This document shows, in pieces, positions 9,988 to 15,919 of a stretch of 15,919 nt of DNA. Within the stretch, counting starts at the first letter, position 1. Every line of letters begins with the position of its first letter. This stretch comes from Micractinium sp. NFX-FRZ (lineage: Eukaryota > Chlorophyta > Trebouxiophyceae > Chlorellales > Chlorellaceae). The stretch is from positions 1-15,919 of the forward strand of contig JAPTJF010000759.1 of NCBI GenBank assembly GCA_029339195.1. The letters are read 5' to 3'. The position numbers and the translations under genes are program-made. Under the pieces are notes generated by a model. It saw only the letters and a program-made list of their open reading frames with translations. It had not been told where the DNA came from and did no database searches.

Positions 9988-12900
9988 ATGAGCGGCGCCA
10001 CAGTGGTGTCAGCATCGTACTCGCTGGCTGCCCAGTGCGGCTCGGAGATCATCGCCACCGCCCTGACCATCTATCTGGGGGAGTCGATCATCGCCAATGA
10101 GCTGCTCAGCAAGACCAAGGTGGGCGGGTGGCGGCGGGACGGCGCACGGGGGTGCGGGATCGGAGTGGGCGGGTGCTTGGAATCTTGTCTTTCATGTAGA
10201 GCTTGGCATTTTTGCAAAATTGGATAGTGCTGCAGGCAACATCGAGCTGCATGCCAAAACCTGCCCCCCACGTGCTTGAATCACTGCCCCCTTCCGCTGC
10301 CCCGTTGACCCCGACGCCTTCGGTGCCCCCCCTCCCCCGCTGCCCCCCAGGGCGCCCGCATGGGCTGGCTCGCCGTGGCGCTGGGCTTCGGCCTCTCCTT
10401 CGGGGTCTCCATCTGGATGCTGGGGTGGGTGGGCAGCCACGTGGCATGGCATGGATGTGCAGCGCGTGGCACGCACTGCCTGCGTGCCAATGGCCTGGTG
10501 CTGAGTGCATGACGGCCTGCCGCTGCTCCCAGCTGCTCGTACCTACTTCGGCCCTTGTACGCCGCCTGCCGCCTGCGACCCACCCTCCCTGCCCTGCTGC
10601 AGCTACATCTCGGCGCACCTCAACCCCGCCACTTGCCTGGCGCTGTGGGTGATAGGGAAGGTGCGGCGCTGGCCCAGCGCTGGCCCAGCGCAGCATGCCC
10701 AGCAGGCCGCCTGCCCACCTCCACTGCCAGGCCACGCCGCTAGTGCTGCGCCATGCCGCCCTCTGCCGCATCGCTCCCTGTCCTGCCCCATCCGGCTCTG
10801 CCTGCTCTGCTCCCCACAGCTCGCATCCACCCACTTTCCGCCTCTCTCCACCGCATCGTACCCGGCCCCACCCACGCTGCCCCATCCGGCTCTGCCCTGC
10901 CATGCTCCCTGCAGCTCCCCTCTACCCCCTTTTTGTTTCTTTTTGTCACATTGCACCCCGCCCTACCCACCCTTGCTACACCATATCAAGCCCTGCCCTC
11001 CGCCCACCCCACCCTGCAGATCCCCTTCACCCACTTCCTGGCGCTGTCTGCTGCCGAGTTTGCGGGAGCCTTCATCGGCGCCTGCCTCGTCTTCCTCCAC
11101 TTCCTGCCCCACTTCAAGACGGTGCCAGAGCCGATGGCCACCTCGGGGGATGAGCTGCTGCTGCGCAGGCATGCGGGGAGGGGCGCCTGCTGACTGGACG
11201 GGGGCGTTGGTAGCTGGGACGCAATTCGGGGCGGCCATGCCTCGCACTTGCTCTCCGCTGTCTTGGCCTTGCGCTTGAGTTGGGCTGCGGCTGGGGGCTG
11301 TGAGCCAGACCATGCTGGCAGGAAGCTGCAGCGTGTGCAGCAGCTGCGTTGACCAACGCGGCTGTCCCCGCCCCCGGCCCAATATGTCGCGCCCACCCGT
11401 GGCTGCTCTGCTGCCCGTCTTGCCTCCCGGCACCCCAGCCCTGATGCCCTTCCGTTTCCTGTAGCTCTGCCCATCGTCTCATGCGACGCTCGCTGTGCCC
11501 CCGCTCTGTGCCCCCCTGGCGCCCGCAGCCGTGACGCCCTCTCTCCTGAGGCTTTGGCCATTGTTTCTTACGACACCCGGCAGCACGCCAAGCTGCGTAG
11601 CGACGGCCACACCGGCGTGGTGGGCGGGCTGGGCCAGGCAATCCGCGACATAAAGTGAGGGGGTGGGTGGGAAATGATCAAGTGATCAATGATGGAACGG
11701 GCATTGGTCGAGTGAGACTTGCGTTGTCGGCCGATACCAGAAGAGGGCAGGTGCCAACCAGCCAGGCATGCAGAAAGGCACATGGGCAGCACACGGTACG
11801 TGGGAGCAGCAGAATGCTTCTGAACAAGCCTCCTCTCAGCCCAGCAGTTGTGAGGTAGCGAGGTGTGGGACCCCTGTGCCCTGCTGCTAGTGTAGCCTGT
11901 ACAGCTCTACACATGCTGCTGAACAGCAGAGGCTCTAATTTTGTGCTATGCAGGTACTACTTTGCCGAGACGCACGAGGCGCCTCAGGAGCACAAGGAGC
12001 TGGTGGAAGTGGTGCGCCCCCCGCTGCCACCCCACTGCTGCCTCTGCTTGCCTGCAAGCCGCCTCCTGCTTGCCCCGCTGCCCCTGCTCTTGCTGCCGCC
12101 AACCGACCAACCTCACAGATGACTCCCTGCAGCGTGCACACCTGTGCTCCGTCAGCCAAGCTTCCTGCTCAGATGCCCACCCCGCCCATGCCGCTGCTCT
12201 TCTGCCCGCCCTGTATGCTAGTTGCGCCCGCCTGCCGTTTCAGCCCTCCCCCCCCCAACTGCGGCGTTTTTTCTGCGTAGGCCCTGGGACCAGACGCGGT
12301 GAAGGGAGGTGCGGCAGAGGCGGTGAACAGGCTGCGCCGCCGCAGCGTGCAAGTGTGCGACGTGCACCGCCGGCTGAAGGACATGAGCCTGGAGGTGAGG
12401 ACGTGGCTTGGCTGCGTGTTTGTTGTACGCGTGTTGCACCACGGCACCGCACATGGGTGCAGCACTGGTTTCTGGGTGGCTGGAGGGCACGAGCCTGGAT
12501 GTGGGGGGCTGGCCATGTTAACTCGGGTCAGAGGAGCATATGTTGGGGGCTGGGGCTCAACCTTGCGCCGGATGGTGCCTTCTGCTGGGAGTCAACCACG
12601 TGTTGTAAGGGTTGTGTACTTTTTTCGCCCTGAAGCGGAGTCTTCCCTTCTGCGCTGCCTGTTCAATGTGCCCACACACGCACTGGCTCCATCGCGCCAC
12701 CACAGTCGCCCCTGTCCCACCCCTTCCTTTGCCCCACCCACCCTGCTGTTTAGGAGTTCAAGGAGAAGCTGCACTTGCAGACCACCGCGGGTGGTGGGCT
12801 GGCGCGCTCCGCCTCCATCTCACTGGGGGAGCTGGACCATGCCATGTCAGCAGCAGAGGGTGCCAGGTCAGCAGCGGGCGGCGGCGCAGGCGAGGGAGGC

Positions 12901-14648
12901 ACGGATGCGTCTGCAGCGCAGCAGGGGTGGGAGCGCCGTGCATCGGCGTTTGCGGCTGCCGAGCGCGAGGTTGCGCAGCAGGAGGGGCAGGTGGCTGGAA
13001 CGGCAGTCAAGCCCAGCCGCCGCTTTCTGTCGTCTGACGGCATGGAGGCCGTGGGCAACCAGGTGGGTTGGCTGCAGGCACACATGCAGGCAACAGGATC
13101 TACTGCCAACTTGTCCCAGCTGGTGCGTGCCCTAGATTAGGCTCCGTTGAAGCACAAAGCTGCCAATGCTGGCCGCTTAAAGCACGCAGGCAGCCCGCCG
13201 CCGCCTCCCTGCTGCCCGCCGAGCTGCCGCCCTCAGCCCCAAATGCACTGCAGCTTGCCTCGACTGCCAAGTCCTTCAGGGATGCCTACCAGCGCCACTT
13301 GGAGCGGTTTGGGGAGAAGCAGAGCGCGTTGTATGATGCGGGTGCGGTGGGGGCAGTGGTGGGGTCAGGGTGGCGGCAGGCATGGGAGGTGTGGCAGCCG
13401 CCATCTCTGGGAGCCAAGGTTGGTGGGCGGGCGCAGCGATGACGCTGCATTGGCATCCGCTGGCTTGCTGCATTGGTTGCGGCCTTACGTTGACCTTCCT
13501 TACCCCCACGCTCTCCTGCCCCACCACCCTGCCTGCCCGCCCTACCCACATGCAGCCGTGGTGGCCGACCAGAACGCCAAGCTGTGCATCTTTGCCACCC
13601 GCCCCGCCATCTACACCCCCGTGTTCAACTTCATTTGCGAGGCCATGGCCACGTGCACCCTCATCTTTGGAGCGCTGATGATGTATGCACGCCGCGACCT
13701 GCTGCCAGCCGAGTTCCGCATGCTCTTCCAGTCCATGGAGGGTAAGGCGGCTGGGTGGGGGCTGCTGAGGCTGCCAAATTTGCCAATGTGAGCCTGACCT
13801 GCCAAGCCCGACTTGCCGAGGCTGACGTGCTGAGCCTGACCTGCTGTGCTTGCCAACCTGCTGACCTGCTGACGTGCTTCGGATGGCGATCCTGGTTAAG
13901 GTGCCGATGCTGCTGAGCCTGACCTGACCTGCTGAGCCTGCTGCTCCTCGTAGTGGAGCTGGTAGTGTCCTGCTGCTGTGGTTGTGCTGCTCTTGAAGGT
14001 GCCCCTGGGTTTGCTGCTGCGGGTGTGGCTGGCATGCAGCAGTGCTGGGCGGCGCGGCGACCCCGGCATTCGTGGGGCCTCTGCGGCAGCTTTGCATGCA
14101 GGCTGTCGCGCTCGCCGGCCGCCCTGCCCCACTCCTGGCCTTCACCCTCTGCCTGCTGACCCTCCCGTCTTCTCTCTCACCTGTGCACCCCCCTTCACGT
14201 AGGCCTGGCCATTGGCATTTTTGTGTTTGTGTGCATCCTGGGGCTGGGAGGCCCCACGGGCATCGCCGCCAACCCTGCCCGCGACTTCTCGCCCCGCCTG
14301 GCGCACGCGCTGCTCCCCATCGCGGGTGGGTCAGAGAAAGCAGCTCAGCAGGGGGGTTTGGGGGAAGGGGGTGGGCTAGCATGCCACGCCCACAGCTCGG
14401 TGCACTGTACGTGGCTGTGCCCCTGCGCACAACAGCGTGGCGCATGATGCAGCCTCCTGGGCCAGGCAAGGCCCGCTGTTTGCACGGGTTGAACCCGTAG
14501 CCCCTCTCCCTCCTGGGCTGCAGGCAAGGGCCCCAGCGAGTGGTTCTACGCCTGGGTGCCCTTCGTTGCACCCTTCTGCGGCGGCGCCATGGCGGGCGGC
14601 TTCTACCTGCTGGTGCAGAAGATGAACCACTCGGCCATCAGCGGCTGA
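9988..14648 (+). CDS. Aquaglyceroporin (MIP family) with a large internal insertion, 12 exons
   Basis: The spliced frame encodes 513 residues; GlpF-type proteins are usually near 280. Helix 1 lies near 15-35 and helix 2 near 48-66, followed by the first pore box [11 protein letters not shown] (NPA 76-78) and helix 3 at about 90-118. Helix 4 lies near 390-412 and helix 5 near 432-446, followed by the second box [18 protein letters not shown] (NPA 455-457, R458, D459) and helix 6 near 483-505. Aspartate after NPAR is typical of glycerol-conducting members. Residues about 121-372 are an insertion between helices 3 and 4, poor in hydrophobic stretches and rich in Ala, Arg, Ser and Gly, with RSAS at 255-258. 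The block [14 protein letters not shown] (374-387) returns to family sequence. The likely role is passage of water, glycerol or similar solutes; membrane and substrate are unknown. The start at 9988 begins the only frame that leads into helix 1. Confidence 0.9.
10786..11030 (+). repeat. Repeated acceptor region in aquaporin intron 3
   Basis: CCCCATCCGGCTCTGCC occurs at 10786 and again at 10880, marking a 94-base repeat. Each copy ends in a pyrimidine tract plus CAG, at 10819 and 10914, echoing the real acceptor at 11019. The sequence after the first copy (CATCCACCCACTTTCC) resembles the start of exon 4 (TTCACCCACTTCC). The repeat looks like duplicated splice-site sequence. Confidence 0.6.
11439..11528 (+). 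other. Possible 90-base upstream extension of aquaporin exon 5
   Basis: An AG at 11437-11438 precedes a 90-base stretch that is open in frame up to the chosen acceptor at 11528. Its translation ([19 protein letters not shown]) resembles the start of exon 5 ([18 protein letters not shown]). It is therefore a diverged tandem copy that could be spliced in, adding 30 residues to the insertion, or a decayed duplicate left in the intron. Confidence 0.5.
13785..13945 (+). repeat. Degenerate short repeat in aquaporin intron 10
   Basis: Variants of GCTGAGCCTGACCTGCTG recur irregularly in the first half of the 461-base intron 13742-14202. Units vary in length and sequence. This is simple repeat expansion; no function is apparent. 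Confidence 0.6.
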
Positions 14649-14837
14649 GCAGCGGTGCCAGCGACGCGGCCTGGGGTGAGCACCACCAGGAGCAGCAGCA
14701 GCAGCAGCAGGGTCGCTAACTCAGCTGCCGGCTCAGGCCCCTGATAAGCCACTGCCACCCCCGCTTTTGCAGTCAGCATGCCCGCTTCCCTGAGCTTGCC
14801 CAGAACAGTGAAGGTCAGCTACCGCCTAGCATGCCCC
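14649..14837 (+). other. 3' flank of the aquaporin gene
   Basis: This stretch contains a GCA/CAG run of about seven units (14691-14710). A donor-like GTGAGC at 14676 and an acceptor-like CTTTTGCAG ending at 14772 could bound a 97-base intron in the 3' untranslated region, although that is shorter than every other intron here. No TGTAA occurs on the + strand from the stop codon to the end of the window, so the transcript end is not identified. Confidence 0.45.
14690..14711 (+). repeat. CAG trinucleotide repeat
   Basis: About seven uninterrupted GCA/CAG units lie some 45 bases after the aquaporin stop codon, outside the coding region. Such runs vary in length between strains. Confidence 0.8.
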
Positions 14838-15919
14838 ACGGCTCACTGCAGATGATCCACGGCTTGAAAGCCTTGGGACACCCATTGGTGTGCATGTTAC
14901 AGTCACCCCGCATAGTAGGCCCTTGTGGACCGGGACGGGGGGCGAATGGTCTCCGCCGGGCCATGTGGAAGAAACAAACAGGGGAGAGAGAGGACAAGCA
15001 ATGTATACCACAACAGCATAGCAAGGGAGTGAAATGAATCAAAACATGACGACCACTAGGCAGGGTGACCCACTGTGACCTCGCAATTGGAAGGGGGCAG
15101 GCTGTGGGGGCGCACCCTGACATGGACCCTTCCCATCGGGCTTTTGTGGCTGCCCGGGCGCAGCGCACCAGCCCGCCACAATCTGCAACCGTGGTGATGC
15201 CCGGAAGTGCAGTGCAGTGCCGCCGGCTTGCTGAAGCGCCTGCACTTGTGCCGCTGCCGCCGCCGCTGCCCGCTGGGCAGGGCCTGCCAGCGGGACCAGT
15301 CTGCCTGGCCTGCCCCGGACCACCACCACAGGTGGGGGGTCAGGCACGCCGCCAAAAACAACATTCCACACAAGCTCGCCCTTCAGCCATGCCTGTATCC
15401 CGCCTGCTTCACAGCCCGCGCCGCTCAACTACAAGTACACAGTATTTTTTTTATTGTTCACCATGGGGCTCCCTAAGAGGGTTCTACATACTCACGTGAA
15501 ACACACAAAAGAATGTCAGCGCAGCGAAAATATTTCGCCAACGCACGTGCGGCATGCAACACATGCTGTGCATGACACGACTCCCCTGCCCGTTCAAGCG
15601 CCTAGCTTGCACAAAATGTTCCGCAGAAGCTGCATATTTCCTGCACTCGAATCACATAACCATGAAAGCAAGCCAAGAACCGCCGCCATCACAAATTTGT
15701 GAAAATAAAAGCCCTGTTGCTTGGCAGAGGCTGCTCTTGGCGGCATGTCTGCTGCTATTGACGGTAATACAGCATCATCGGGCCTTGCAGACCCGCCTGA
15801 CTGCATTGACCGGTGCTGGCGCCCGCCTGGAAGCGCTTGCAAGTTCCCAACCGGCAGCACGCGGTCTCTGGCCCTGAGCCGCATCGGTTTGCCCCCTGCA
15901 GGTGACTGCCAGCGCCCAA
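14838..15919 (-). repeat. Right arm of the long inverted repeat
   Basis: This is the reverse-oriented partner of 1-925. It is longer because it carries about 180 bases (roughly 14884-15065) that the left arm lacks. Those bases are flanked by short similar sequences (TGGGTCACCC and TGGGTGTCCC on the minus strand), which fits a deletion in the left arm through microhomology, or an insertion here. The arm starts 190 bases after the aquaporin stop codon, so it may supply part of that gene's 3' untranslated region. I see no RNA gene and no convincing protein gene in it. Confidence 0.85.

Larger units (their letters stand above)
9988..14648 (+). other. Exon map of the aquaporin gene
   Basis: The exons are 9988-10119, 10351-10424, 10603-10660, 11020-11168, 11529-11654, 11954-12011, 12281-12394, 12754-13062, 13254-13341, 13556-13741, 14203-14325 and 14524-14648. 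Phases agree at all 11 junctions and the total is 1542 bases including the stop. Intron 11169-11528 begins with GC (CGCAG then GCATGC); no GT donor precedes the in-frame stop there. Exons 5-9 encode the insertion, where no family motif guides the choice. A donor at 13123 would add 20 residues in frame after exon 8, and retaining that intron would stop at 13140 and lose the second half of the pore. Confidence 0.7.

Noticed and set aside
13063..13140. Read-through end of aquaporin exon 8 stopping at 13140
   Set aside because: It would delete helices 4-6 and the second NPA box, while a good donor at 13063 joins in phase to downstream exons that encode them. It remains possible as a minor intron-retained form.
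13276..14571. A 431-codon open frame on the minus strand
   Set aside because: It lies antisense across aquaporin exons and introns, shows no recognisable motif, and its bias follows from the GC-rich codons of the + strand gene.
1..15919. CRISPR arrays, tRNA or rRNA genes, bacterial operons
   Set aside because: No regularly spaced identical repeats, cloverleaf elements or ribosomal sequence were seen, and the gene structure is clearly eukaryotic.

Overview
This window looks like nuclear DNA of a green alga. It is very GC-rich, and its two protein genes are each cut into many short exons by introns of about 180-730 bases. A TGTAA motif, the usual green-algal poly(A) signal, lies behind the first gene. 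Compact spacing and GC-rich codons fit a trebouxiophyte of the Chlorella/Micractinium type, but that lineage is an inference and not proven from this sequence.

Layout. Positions 1-925 and 14838-15919 are two imperfect copies of the same roughly 1-kb repeat in opposite orientation, and they reach the window edges. Between them lie two genes, both on the + strand. Gene 1 (1479-9158) has 19 exons and encodes a 1042-residue CLC-family chloride/anion channel or proton exchanger with two C-terminal CBS domains. Gene 2 (9988-14648) has 12 exons and encodes a 513-residue aquaglyceroporin (MIP family) with about 250 extra residues between membrane helices 3 and 4. All exon phases join without a break in both models (3129 and 1542 coding bases, both multiples of three). 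The models are my own reading of splice sites and protein motifs, with no transcript support.

Function. A CLC protein moves anions across a membrane and an aquaglyceroporin passes water and small uncharged solutes such as glycerol. Both contribute to cell-volume and osmotic control, so tandem placement between inverted repeats is suggestive. Nothing in the sequence proves co-regulation or movement as a unit, and I found no transposase, integrase or reverse transcriptase.

Notable points: the large aquaporin insertion, a 13-base microexon carrying the CLC filter motif, replacement of the CLC GSGIP motif by GGGVA, two GC-AG introns, and three places where an exon edge with its splice site is repeated inside the neighbouring intron. 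One of these gives a second acceptor exactly 90 bases upstream with an open frame.
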